Below, one piece after another: positions 23,207 through 31,209 of a stretch of 40,629 nt of DNA. Numbering within the stretch: the stretch's first letter is position 1; each line of letters opens with the position of its first letter. This stretch comes from Parcubacteria group bacterium ADurb.Bin115 (GTDB lineage Bacteria > Patescibacteriota > Patescibacteriia > Patescibacteriales > UBA12465), in the NCBI GenBank assembly GCA_002070735.1, contig MWDX01000028.1:1-40629 (forward strand), written 5' to 3'. The notes beneath the pieces are model-generated. The model was not told where the DNA came from and made no database searches. It saw nothing but the letters and a program-made list of their open reading frames with translations. The translations under genes and the position numbers were made by a program.

Positions 23207-23944
23207 CTTCACTTACTTAATATTTCTATTAAGAATGGACTTTATCTTACTCGTGATATGAGTTTAATGCTTCTAAGATAAACGGCGCTGATTCTTTATT
23301 CTGCCTGTTCATTCTTGAAGCGATAGTGATGATATGTTTGATGCCTTCAATGGTCAAATGTTGACCGGAATTCATCAACTTTATAATCTCCTTAAACTTG
23401 AAATAATCAAATTTCTTTTGAGTTAGGAGCGGATATTTATCGAAGTGGGGGATGACATATCTGTTTATATGGTCTAACGATCTTATTCGAAGTTCCTGAC
23501 GCGTGTCATGATTTACTCTGACGACGCCAGCTCCGAAATAAGTCTTAAGCGCATATAACACTTTGATATCTTTCTCATGTTGGACAACTCTGAATTCCGG
23601 TAATACTTGAAAACCAGATTTCATCGAATCGTTATGATTAATGCCAACATAAAATGTACCCTCACCATCAACAAATCCGCTAACCCAATAGGGATTCACC
23701 TTCATATTTTAGAGTCTCAGTTTTTAAGTCTCTGAGGATTATTAATCCTGCGCGTTTGCCCCGTGTATCAAGAGATTTTTACTGGAGTAGACACCCCGAG
23801 TACTTTTGATCTTTTGAGGATTTTCACGCATTTTACTGAGTATTTTAGACAACCATGGCTTTCGCCATAGCTAGGCAACGAACTTTGTTATTTATCAATT
23901 TATAATCGTCCCAGTCTTTTGCGGTCTATATGATAAACCGCAAA
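23207..23944 (-). mobile_element. Group I intron at 23S position 1931
   Basis: The exon sequence CTATAATCGTCCTAAGGT (ending at 23945) joins AGCGAAATTCCTTGTC (starting at 23206). This recreates the universally conserved E. coli 1910-1945 region with insertion after U1931. The exon ends in U and the intron ends in G. AGAGACTTAAA (R, GACTT at 23726-23730) and AAGATAAAGTCC (S, 23237-23248) pair as P7. The 738-base intron holds a LAGLIDADG gene between R and S. Group I introns at 1931 are known from Thermotoga 23S rRNA, and the overlapping I-CeuI site at 1923 is a homing hotspot. Confidence 0.9.
23247..23705 (-). CDS. LAGLIDADG homing endonuclease
   Basis: This intact 152-residue single-motif LAGLIDADG protein has WVSGFVDGEGTFYVGIN at residues 8-24 and the ALKTYFGAGVVRV and YPLLTQKKFDYFKFKEII segments usual in this family. 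Single-motif members work as homodimers that cut the intronless 23S gene at the insertion site. The ATG begins 21 bases after the intron R element. The TAA stop overlaps the S element by two bases, so the coding sequence fills the P8 region of the intron. It may also help splicing as a maturase, which cannot be read from sequence. Confidence 0.92.
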   Translation of the reverse strand: MKVNPYWVSGFVDGEGTFYVGINHNDSMKSGFQVLPEFRVVQHEKDIKVLYALKTYFGAGVVRVNHDTRQELRIRSLDHINRYVIPHFDKYPLLTQKKFDYFKFKEIIKLMNSGQHLTIEGIKHIITIASRMNRQNKESAPFILEALNSYHE

Positions 23945-26164
23945 ACCTTAGGACGATTATAGTTATCGCCGGCGTTCATCCGCGCTTGGATTCAAAGCTT
24001 TGCCCCGAAGGGCTAACCTCTCCTCTTAACGTTCGGACACTGGCCAGGCCTCACCCTCTATACATCCTCTTGCGAGTTAGCAGAGAGCTGTGTTTTTGAT
24101 AAACAGTCCCTTGAGCTCTTTAGCTGCGGCCCTGCTTGCGCAGGGCAGGCCTTATCTCGAAATTACGGCCGCTGTTTTGCCGAGTTCCTTAGCGAAGGTT
24201 CTCTCGTACACCTTAGGCTTCTCGCCTCATCTACCTGTGTCGGTTTACGGTACGGATACTGTGCCCTTAGCCCTAGAAGTTTTTCTCGTCGGCTCTGCCA
24301 CTTGAATTGACTCCATCTTGCGACTTCATCTTCTGGCTGTTTCTTGAAGCTGTTGGCCCGGATTTGCCTAGGCCGCCTCTTGAAACCCCCAACGGACATA
24401 CCAGTGCCCGCTCAAACTTTAGAACCGCGTCCCTCCTTCGGAAAAACACAGTAGTGCTGGAATATTAACCAGCTCTTCCATCGGTTATTCTAACACTACA
24501 TTAGATACACCTTAGGATCGACTAACCCTGGGTCGATTCTCGTTGCCCAGGAAACCTTAGATTTTCGGTGGGCGGGATTTTAACCCGCCTTTCTGCTACT
24601 CATGCCAACATTCTCACTTCTCTCCGCTCCACCATGCCTCACGACACGACTTCAACGCTGAAGAGAATGCTCCTCTACCACTCTACGATAAATCATAGAG
24701 TCCACATCTTCGGTAATATGCTTAGCCCCGGTAAATTTTCGGCGCGAAACAACTTGATTAGTGAGCTATTACGCTATCTTTAAAGGATGGCTGCTTCTAA
24801 GCCAACCTCCTAATTGTCGCGGTCACAACACCACCTTTTACACTTAGCTTATATTTAGGGACCTTAGATTGTGGTCTGGGCTGTTTCCCTTTTGACCGAT
24901 GAACCTTAGCGCCCATGGTCTGACTCCCGAGCTGCACCTACGGGTATTCGGAGTTTGATTGAAGACGGTATCTTGCGACCCGCCCTCATCCAGTGCTCTA
25001 CCCCCCGCAGTCAGCACTCGAGGCTAGTCCAAAAACTATTTCGAGGAGAACCAGCTATTGCCGAGTTCGATTACAATTTCTGCGCTAACCACCTCTCATC
25101 CCCGAGTGTTGCACGGCTCGTGGGTTCGGTCCTTCCTCTGCCTTTCGACAGAGTTCAACCTGGACATGGTTAGATCACCCGGCTTCGGGTCTTGTCCATG
25201 CGACGTGTACTTCACTTTAACGCACTAATTGCTTAATGCGTAAAAGTGAAGTGCAATGCGGGCTATTAACCCTCGCTTTCACTACACATACTCTCCGGAG
25301 GAGATTATGTAAGCCACATAGAACAAACTCGTTGGCTCATTCTTCAATAGGCACGCCGTCACCGCGCAAGCGCGGCTCCGACTCTTTGTAAGTATATGGT
25401 TTCAGGTACTATTTCACCTCCCTCTCGGGATGCTTTTCACCTTTCCCTCACGGTACTGGTTCACTATCGATCATAAGAAATATTTAGCCTTGGGTCATAG
25501 TCGACCCGGATTCATACGGGATTTCACGAGTCCCGCACTACTTAAGAATAAGCACGACAGAGAAATAATCCTTTTCGCTTACGGGGCTATCACCCACTCT
25601 GGCTGAGTTTTCCAACTCGCTTCTGCTAAAGATTATTTTTTATGACTCTGCTCTGTTCAATCTAGAGAACAGACATGCTGTCTTGCAACCCCTGCGGAAC
25701 ATATAGTTCTAGAACCTTCTGATTTCTCCCCAGCAAGCTGGATCAAAACCGCAGTTCGGCAGGTTTAGGCTCCTCCCCGTTCGCTCGCCACTACTAAGGG
25801 AATGACTTTTGTTTTCTTTTCCTCCGGCTACTAAGATGTTTCAGTTTGCCGGGTCTTCCAGCGCCACCAAACGGCAGCGCTTACTCCGTCAACAACGGAG
25901 TGGGTTTCCCCATTCGGAGATCTGCGGGTCAAAGGTTGCTTGCCACCTCACCGCAGCTTATCGCAGGCTGCTACGTCCTTCTTCGTTTTCTTATGTCTAG
26001 GCATCCGCCATACACTCTTTACGAGATTTTCCCACACTTTTGTTTTCAAAAGTGGACGCGTTCCTTCGCGAACGCGATTTTTTAATTTACCGCCCGGAAA
26101 TTGCAAATAAACCGACGGTAAACGGTTCGCTTTTTTGTTAAAAAACGACAAAAAAATATTTAAC

Positions 26165-26176
26165 TGTTAAAGGGCA
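26165..26176 (-). promoter_or_regulatory. boxA-like rRNA antitermination element
   Basis: The minus strand reads TGCCCTTTAACA, one base from the bacterial boxA consensus TGCTCTTTAACA. It lies about 120 bases before the 23S processing stem. boxA in nascent rRNA binds NusB-S10 and protects the transcript from termination. A nusB gene is encoded at 28398-28922. Confidence 0.65.
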
Positions 26177-26227
26177 ATTAAATATTCGTTGCCATTACCA
26201 GCGAACTGATAAGGGCAAGTAAATATT
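26169..26227 (-). repeat. Two 18-base direct repeats in the 23S leader
   Basis: Positions 26169-26186 and 26210-26227 agree at 16 of 18 positions (AAGGGCAA, then TAAATATT). The minus-strand version of the second copy reads TTGCCCTTATC, a weaker boxA-like sequence, so the repeat may represent duplicated antitermination sites. Confidence 0.5.
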
Positions 26228-26228
26228 T

Positions 26229-26256
26229 AATTTAGAAATTTATTTTAGAGGTTCAA
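26229..26256 (-). promoter_or_regulatory. Possible second rRNA promoter
   Basis: On the minus strand, TTGAAC (26256-26251) and TAAATT (26234-26229) have a 16-base spacer, just after the terminator-like hairpin and before boxA. It is weaker than the upstream consensus promoter. It would still make a transcript free of that hairpin. Confidence 0.35.
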
Positions 26257-26366
26257 AAAACCGCGGCTGGCGCGGTTTAAAATAATCGCAAAAAAAGCAA
26301 ATATTTATAACCGCTTAAATTTATTGACTTTAAAATAAATACTCATAGGCTGTTTATGAAAACTGC
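26255..26366 (-). ncRNA. Candidate small RNA or attenuated rRNA leader
   Basis: A consensus promoter at 26372-26399 is followed after about 110 bases by an AACCGCG/CGCGGTT hairpin and a T run (26255-26278), an intrinsic terminator by shape. Between them there is no ORF. The unit could encode a free-standing small RNA, or act as an attenuator through which polymerase must pass to make 23S. It resembles no RNA family I can name. The only other visible structure is a weak CATA/TATG hairpin near 26344-26358. Confidence 0.35.
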
Positions 26367-26371
26367 TACTA

Positions 26372-26399
26372 ATTATAGAACTTTTAAAAATATTGTCAA
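26372..26399 (-). promoter_or_regulatory. Consensus promoter upstream of 23S
   Basis: On the minus strand, a perfect TTGACA (26399-26394) and a perfect TATAAT (26377-26372) have a 16-base spacer, the best promoter in the window. It follows the pilT terminator and precedes 23S by about 340 bases. Confidence 0.85.
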
Positions 26400-26404
26400 G
26401 CCCT

Positions 26405-26433
26405 ATAAAAAGGCTTATTTTCAACCTTTTTAT
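26405..26433 (-). terminator. Intrinsic terminator after pilT
   Basis: AAAAAGG and CCTTTTT (26407-26413 with 26425-26431) form a stem around an 11-base loop, about 45 bases past the pilT stop and directly before the rRNA promoter. Confidence 0.55.
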
Positions 26434-26474
26434 CAATATTTATAACCCCCAAAATAGAGACAGTGCTTCAATTC

Positions 26475-27530
26475 TTAAGCATCAAGAAAACCACTTTCTT
26501 CCATATAATTTAAAGCCGTCTCCCGATCAATCTCTCCGGCCTGATAAAGCTGCTTTAGATGTCTGTCCATAGTCGTCATACCCTGCTGTATATTTGTTTC
26601 TATCACTGATTTTATCTGAGGAATCTTATTTTCCCTAATTAAGTTGGCGATCGCGCTATTTCTCAACATTATTTCTCTGGCCGCCACGCGCCCCCCGGAA
26701 ATTCTAGGAAGCAATCTTTGAGAAATAACCGCCGATAAAATCGTAGAAAGCTGAGAACGTATCTGCGCCTGCTGATGAGGAGGAAAAACATCTATAATAC
26801 GATCAATGGTCTGGGCGGCACTATAAGTATGAAGAGTGGCTAAAACTAAGTGCCCGGTTTCTGCCAAGGTAACGGTGGCAGCGATTGTTTCTAAATCCCT
26901 CATTTCACCGACCATGATAACATTCGGGTCTTGGCGTAAGGCGTGTTTCAATCCAGCAGCGAAAGACAGCATGTCTTCACCCAACTGACGTTGGGAAATC
27001 AAGCTCTTGTCGGAAGTAAAAATATATTCTATCGGATCCTCAAGAGTTAAAATATGGACGTTTCTCTGGCTATTAATATGATTAATCATGGCAGCAAGCG
27101 TTGTTGACTTGCCACAACCGGTCGGACCGGTAACTAATATTAGTCCTTGGGGTGAATTCAAAAGATCGGCAATCGAAGCAGGCATGCCTAAATCATCTAA
27201 AGTGGGCCGGCTTTCACTAATAACCCTTGCCACCACTTTTAAATGACCACGATCAAAAGCAAAATTAAGCCTAAAACGAGCATTTCCGACAGAAACCGCC
27301 GCATCCAAATCTTTCTTTTCTTTAAGTTTCTGCCGCTGCTCTTGACTAAGTAAATCAGCCGCTACCTGTTCCAATTCTAAATCAGAAAGAGGGGTATAAA
27401 CCACTCCGTTACTATCGGAAAAAGGCACAAGCTGCCCATCTTTACGCGCTATCGGCGGCATTCCAAAAACTAAATGCAAATCAGAATTTTGACAACGAGC
27501 AACTTCTTCTAAAATTTGTCTTATCTCCAT
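26475..27530 (-). CDS. pilT: Type IV pilus retraction ATPase PilT
   Basis: This 351-residue protein has an N-terminal PAS-like domain (SDLHLVFGMPPIARKDG), Walker A GPTGCGKST at 135-143, the Asp box LTLEDPIEYIF, and Walker B with VIMVGEMRD near 204-212. The His box LVLATLHTYSAAQTIDR and the PilT-specific AIANLIRENKIPQI near the end complete the picture. PilT depolymerises type IV pili for twitching, attachment or DNA uptake. No other pilus gene lies in this window. Length and motifs are complete. It lies downstream of rnc with a 59-base gap. Confidence 0.94.
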   Translation of the reverse strand: MEIRQILEEVARCQNSDLHLVFGMPPIARKDGQLVPFSDSNGVVYTPLSDLELEQVAADLLSQEQRQKLKEKKDLDAAVSVGNARFRLNFAFDRGHLKVVARVISESRPTLDDLGMPASIADLLNSPQGLILVTGPTGCGKSTTLAAMINHINSQRNVHILTLEDPIEYIFTSDKSLISQRQLGEDMLSFAAGLKHALRQDPNVIMVGEMRDLETIAATVTLAETGHLVLATLHTYSAAQTIDRIIDVFPPHQQAQIRSQLSTILSAVISQRLLPRISGGRVAAREIMLRNSAIANLIRENKIPQIKSVIETNIQQGMTTMDRHLKQLYQAGEIDRETALNYMEESGFLDA

Positions 27531-27589
27531 AAAATTAATTTAAAATTAAAAATTATTAATCACCCCGCACCGGTTTTTAAAATCTAAAA

Positions 27590-28282
27590 CTACCAATTAA
27601 AAATTTTTAAGCCTTTGGCGGCGGCGTCAACTTGCGCTTCTTGCTTAGAGGAACCACTACCGCTTGTTATAAATTCATTGTCCAAATACAAGCCGACGGT
27701 GAATATTTTAGCATGGTCAGGCCCTTCCTCGCTGATAATTTCATAGCGAGGAGTAATACCGCGTTTGTCCTGAGCTTGTTCTTGAAAACGAGATTTTGGG
27801 TCAAGATAGGCTTGAGTTTTTAAAATTTCAGGAAGCTTTACCACGATTTTGTCTAAAATGAACGCTTTAGCTATTGCCAAACCCTGATCAATATAAATAG
27901 CGCCAATTAAAGCCTCGACAGCATTAGCTAAAATATAGTGGCGTGATTTTTTATTCTTATCCTTAGCTTCACCGCGAGAAAGATAGAGATATTCTTCAAG
28001 CCCAAGTTCCATCGCAATAAGATAAAGCATTTTAGCGTTAACTAAAGAGGCGCGCCAATTAGTTAAATCCCCCTCAGGCGTATCGGGATAATTAAGAAAT
28101 AAATACTCCGTGACTACTATTTCTAAAACCGCATCACCCAAGAATTCTAAACGCTCGTTGTGCTGGCCGGCAAACTCAGGGTGTTCATTTAAATATGAGC
28201 GGTGAACCATCGCCTGGCGCAGAATTTCTTGATTTTTAAATTTACAACCTAAAGTCTTTTCTAAATTAGATAATTCGGGCAT
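27590..28282 (-). CDS. rnc: Ribonuclease III
   Basis: From ATG 28282 the protein has 230 residues. The catalytic domain has the signature ERLEFLGDAVLE and a second acidic site in NAVEALIGAIYIDQG. A double-stranded RNA-binding domain follows (RFQEQAQDKRGITPRYEI and GSGSSKQEAQVDAAAKGL). It cuts long RNA duplexes, such as the 23S and 5S processing stems and perhaps the pnp leader in this window. A GTG start at 28315 would add 11 residues that overlap a hairpin, so I prefer the ATG. The stop is TAG. Confidence 0.94.
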   Translation of the reverse strand: MPELSNLEKTLGCKFKNQEILRQAMVHRSYLNEHPEFAGQHNERLEFLGDAVLEIVVTEYLFLNYPDTPEGDLTNWRASLVNAKMLYLIAMELGLEEYLYLSRGEAKDKNKKSRHYILANAVEALIGAIYIDQGLAIAKAFILDKIVVKLPEILKTQAYLDPKSRFQEQAQDKRGITPRYEIISEEGPDHAKIFTVGLYLDNEFITSGSGSSKQEAQVDAAAKGLKIFNW

Positions 28283-28305
28283 AAATTTCTCGGTTACGAG
28301 GCAGA

Positions 28306-28345
28306 ATCGAGGCACCTTTTTAAACTAGGCGCCGCCATACTGCTT
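28306..28345 (-). promoter_or_regulatory. Hairpin leader of rnc
   Basis: On the minus strand, GGCGCC (28334-28329) can pair with GGTGCC (28317-28312, G-U allowed), upstream of the rnc ATG. RNase III often regulates its own mRNA by cutting a leader stem. This one is short, so the idea is tentative. Confidence 0.25.
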
Positions 28346-28358
28346 CATAACTATTAAA

Positions 28359-28383
28359 TAAAAGCCCGCTTATGCGGACTTTA
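28359..28383 (-). terminator. Intrinsic terminator after nusB
   Basis: The minus strand reads AAAGTCCGC-ATAA-GCGGGCTTT followed by T residues, 15 bases past the nusB stop. Confidence 0.7.
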
Positions 28384-28397
28384 AAAGTGTAGACAAA

Positions 28398-28922
28398 TTA
28401 CTCCGTCGCCACCTCAAGTGGTTCTGGATTGGAGGCGTCTATTCCGTCAGATGAACCATTGCTTGCTGTCTCCGCTTTACCCCAATGGTTATCACGCTTC
28501 TTCTTTTCTTCCTCAGGCCAATCATTATAAATCGCTCCCAACACACCATTAATAAATTTACCGGAAGCGTCCCCGCCAAAACTCTTAGCAACTTCAATCG
28601 CCTCATTAATAGCCACTCGCGGAGGAATAGCCGTATAAACTAATTCGAAAATACCTAAACGCAAAACATTGCGGTCAATTGTTGTAATTTGGTCTAAAGG
28701 CCATTCAGTCGCATACTTAACAATTAAAGAATCAATCTCGGGCAAATTATCAATAACGCCATTGACTAATTCATTAACAAAACCGCCATCATCAAAATTA
28801 GGCGCAAAATTAACAAAATTATCGCGCATCAAAGAAGCGGTATTCTGGCCATTTTTACCATTGAAATCCCAAGCAAATAAAGTCTGCAAGGCGATAGTAC
28901 GTGCTAAATGGCGATTAGACAT
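28398..28922 (-). CDS. nusB: Transcription antitermination factor NusB
   Basis: This 174-residue protein has the all-helical NusB core: RHLARTIALQTLFAWDF, TIDRNVLRLGIFELVY, IPPRVAINEAIEVAKSFGG and KFINGVLGAIY. A polar acidic tail of about 35 residues goes beyond the usual 135-140. NusB with S10 binds boxA in rRNA transcripts, and a boxA-like element lies 2.2 kb downstream in front of 23S. The start is three bases after the rpmF stop, so the two genes are co-transcribed. Confidence 0.93.
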   Translation of the reverse strand: MSNRHLARTIALQTLFAWDFNGKNGQNTASLMRDNFVNFAPNFDDGGFVNELVNGVIDNLPEIDSLIVKYATEWPLDQITTIDRNVLRLGIFELVYTAIPPRVAINEAIEVAKSFGGDASGKFINGVLGAIYNDWPEEEKKKRDNHWGKAETASNGSSDGIDASNPEPLEVATE

Positions 28923-28925
28923 AGA

Positions 28926-29126
28926 CTATTTCTTATTTTTAACAGCTTTGGCTTCAATTTTTAACACTTGACGACCGCGGTAAGTTCCGCAAAAATTGCA
29001 AACAGTATGAGGTTTTTTAGCTTTTCCACATTTCGGACATTTATTTAAGCTTGTTTTTTTTAAAGCCAGATGAGCCCGATTGGTCCGAACAGCGCTTCTT
29101 GCTTTTCTTTTTTTAGGATTAGCCAT
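28926..29126 (-). CDS. rpmF: 50S ribosomal protein L32
   Basis: This 66-residue basic protein has MANPKKRKARSAVRTNRAHL and a four-cysteine zinc ribbon (CPKCGKAKKPHTVCNFCG), the zinc-binding form of L32. The stop is TAG. It has its own promoter just upstream, between ftsH and rpmF, and leads into nusB. Confidence 0.95.
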   Translation of the reverse strand: MANPKKRKARSAVRTNRAHLALKKTSLNKCPKCGKAKKPHTVCNFCGTYRGRQVLKIEAKAVKNKK

Positions 29127-29180
29127 ATATTTTAAAATTCAAAAAATATAAAGAAATAGACTTATTTAATCTCTATTTTT

Positions 29181-29208
29181 AGTATAACTAAAAAAGAATA
29201 TTAGTCAA
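29181..29208 (-). promoter_or_regulatory. Promoter for rpmF-nusB
   Basis: On the minus strand, TTGACT (29208-29203) and TATACT (29186-29181) have a 16-base spacer, beginning 9 bases past the ftsH stop. Confidence 0.65.
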
Positions 29209-29216
29209 ATTTCAGC

Positions 29217-31055
29217 CTATGCCTCCTTATTTTCCAAAGAAGCTGCTGGGCCAACTAAAGCCTCAAAGGCTTCCTTTTCTAAAGTCTCTTGGGTGAGCAA
29301 AGCTTGAGCGACTTTTTCCAACTTATCCCGATGGCGCGCCAGTACCTCCTTTGCCTTAACTGAAGCTTGATTGATAAAATTTAGTATTTCAATATCAATT
29401 TGCTCGGCTATTTTTTCGCTATAATCTCTCTGCTCATGAATCTCCCGTCCTAAGAAAATTAATTCTTCTTTCTGGCCAAAAGTGCGAGGACCAAGGAGAT
29501 CACTCATGCCGTAATCAGTAATCAGACTCCTGGCAACTAAAGTAGCCTGACGTAAATCTGAAGTCGCACCGGTAGTAACCTCTCCGAAAATTTCTTTTTC
29601 AACCAGATGACCGGCTAAAAGTACGGCGATTTCATCGATGAAATCAGTGCGTGAGTGGAAATAACGGTCTTCAACCGGAACTTTTAAAGTGTAGCCCCCG
29701 GCTTGACCGCGAGCAATAATAGACACCTTCTGGACGGGGTCGCTGTTAACCAAAAAATGAGCCACCAAAGCATGACCGGCTTCATGATAGGCGGTTATCT
29801 TTTTTTCCTTGTCACTAATAATCCGACTCTTACGCTCTGGGCCAATCATAACTTTCTCAATCGCAGAAAACAGTTCTTCCATCTCAACTACTTTTTTGTT
29901 CTTTCTGGCACTTAATATAGAAGCCTCATTTAAAAGATTCGCCAAATCGGCACCGGAAAAACCGGGGGTACGTTCAGCGATTCTTTTTAAATCAACTTCT
30001 TTAGCTAAAGGTTTCTTTTGGGAATGCACCTTTAAAATTTCTTCTCTATCTTTCAGGTCGGGACGATCTATAACCACTTGGCGATCAAAACGCCCCGGAC
30101 GCAACAAGGCCGGGTCTAAAACATCGGGACGATTAGTGGCGGCAATCACAATAATATTTTGAGTAGCCTCAAAGCCGTCCATCTCCACTAAAATTTGATT
30201 CAATGTCTGCTCTCTTTCATCATGGGAACCCCCTAAACCAGAGCCACGGCGACGGCCAACGGCATCGATTTCATCAATAAAAACAATGCAGGGAGAATGC
30301 TTCTTCGCTTTCTGGAAAAGTGAGCGCACGCGGGAAGCGCCAACCCCGACAAACATCTCCACAAACTCGGAACCGGACATATGAAAGAAAGGAACTTTAG
30401 CCTCACCGGCAACAGCGCGAGCCAATAAAGTTTTGCCAGTACCGGGACCGCCTAAAAGTAAGACCCCTCTAGGAATACGCGCTCCCAAATCTTGAAATTT
30501 CTTTGGATATTTTAAAAACTCTACCACTTCATATAACTCTTCTTTAGCCTCCTTTACTCCGGCCACGTCTTTAAACGTAACCTGATTTTTATTATTAAGG
30601 TCAAATTCCTTGGCATTAGATTGTCCAAAATTCATCGCCTTATTATTCATGCCTTGAGCGCTGCGCATCATCAAGAAAAAGAAAAGACCCAAAAAGAAAA
30701 GCGGTAAAATAAAAGGTAAAAGTTCCCCCAACCAATATAACCAACCCGACGGCTCCTGAACATTAATGGCAACCTGATTTAGTTTATCCGGTGAAATTTG
30801 AAAATTACTTAAAAGAGAGGAAAGGCTTTCACCGCTTTCCTTGCGAACAGTCTGTCGACTGCCGTCCTTTAGTTCAATTTTTACCGTATCTCCGCTAACA
30901 GACAAAGATTTTATTTGATCCTGATTCAACTCTTGTATCATTGTCTCAATACCAACCTTAACGCTTTCACTATTATTCGAAAAAGTACTAAAAATAGCGG
31001 CCATCGCTAAAAATATTATAAAGAAAACTAAGAAATTTTTTGCTAAATTCTTCAT
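29217..31055 (-). CDS. ftsH: ATP-dependent zinc metalloprotease FtsH
   Basis: This 612-residue protein has two transmembrane helices (about 7-24 and 108-130) around a short periplasmic domain. The AAA+ module has Walker A GGPGTGKT at 202-209, Walker B IVFIDE at 257-262 and the second region of homology with [20 protein letters not shown]. The protease zinc motif is HEAGH at 424-428, and a third zinc ligand is expected in the [10 protein letters not shown] region. It degrades misassembled membrane proteins and regulators. All catalytic residues are present. The gene is preceded by a TATAAT promoter and ends in TAG. Confidence 0.97.
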   Translation of the reverse strand: MKNLAKNFLVFFIIFLAMAAIFSTFSNNSESVKVGIETMIQELNQDQIKSLSVSGDTVKIELKDGSRQTVRKESGESLSSLLSNFQISPDKLNQVAINVQEPSGWLYWLGELLPFILPLFFLGLFFFLMMRSAQGMNNKAMNFGQSNAKEFDLNNKNQVTFKDVAGVKEAKEELYEVVEFLKYPKKFQDLGARIPRGVLLLGGPGTGKTLLARAVAGEAKVPFFHMSGSEFVEMFVGVGASRVRSLFQKAKKHSPCIVFIDEIDAVGRRRGSGLGGSHDEREQTLNQILVEMDGFEATQNIIVIAATNRPDVLDPALLRPGRFDRQVVIDRPDLKDREEILKVHSQKKPLAKEVDLKRIAERTPGFSGADLANLLNEASILSARKNKKVVEMEELFSAIEKVMIGPERKSRIISDKEKKITAYHEAGHALVAHFLVNSDPVQKVSIIARGQAGGYTLKVPVEDRYFHSRTDFIDEIAVLLAGHLVEKEIFGEVTTGATSDLRQATLVARSLITDYGMSDLLGPRTFGQKEELIFLGREIHEQRDYSEKIAEQIDIEILNFINQASVKAKEVLARHRDKLEKVAQALLTQETLEKEAFEALVGPAASLENKEA

Positions 31056-31078
31056 ATTTTTACTAGAATAATATTCCC

Positions 31079-31107
31079 ATTATATAACGGCAAAGTCTTT
31101 TTGACAA
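31079..31107 (-). promoter_or_regulatory. Promoter for ftsH
   Basis: On the minus strand, TTGTCA (31107-31102) and TATAAT (31084-31079) have a 17-base spacer, giving a leader of only about 20 bases. Confidence 0.75.
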
Positions 31108-31118
31108 TCGACATCGAC

Positions 31119-31146
31119 AAAAACGCTCCTCAAAAACGAGGAGCCC
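31119..31146 (-). terminator. Intrinsic terminator after the S1-domain gene
   Basis: GCTCCTC and GAGGAGC (31125-31131 with 31138-31144) form a stem. On the minus strand it is followed by a T run. It separates the S1 gene from ftsH. Confidence 0.8.
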
Positions 31147-31209
31147 CTTCGTAAAAGATTAGTATGTGTGATTCTTTTAATTTTTATCAGTAATAGATTC
31201 TTCATTAGA

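Noticed and set aside
25190-25350. A possible third insertion in 23S near 25200-25260
   Set aside because: The segment is a self-complementary helix extension (ACTTCACTTT with AAAAGTGAAGT) within a variable region. It has no splice-site signature or ORF, and total exon length is already normal.
26255-26278. Calling this hairpin the terminator of pilT
   Set aside because: A better placed hairpin at 26405-26433 follows pilT, and the consensus rRNA promoter lies between the two, so the second hairpin belongs to the transcript from that promoter.
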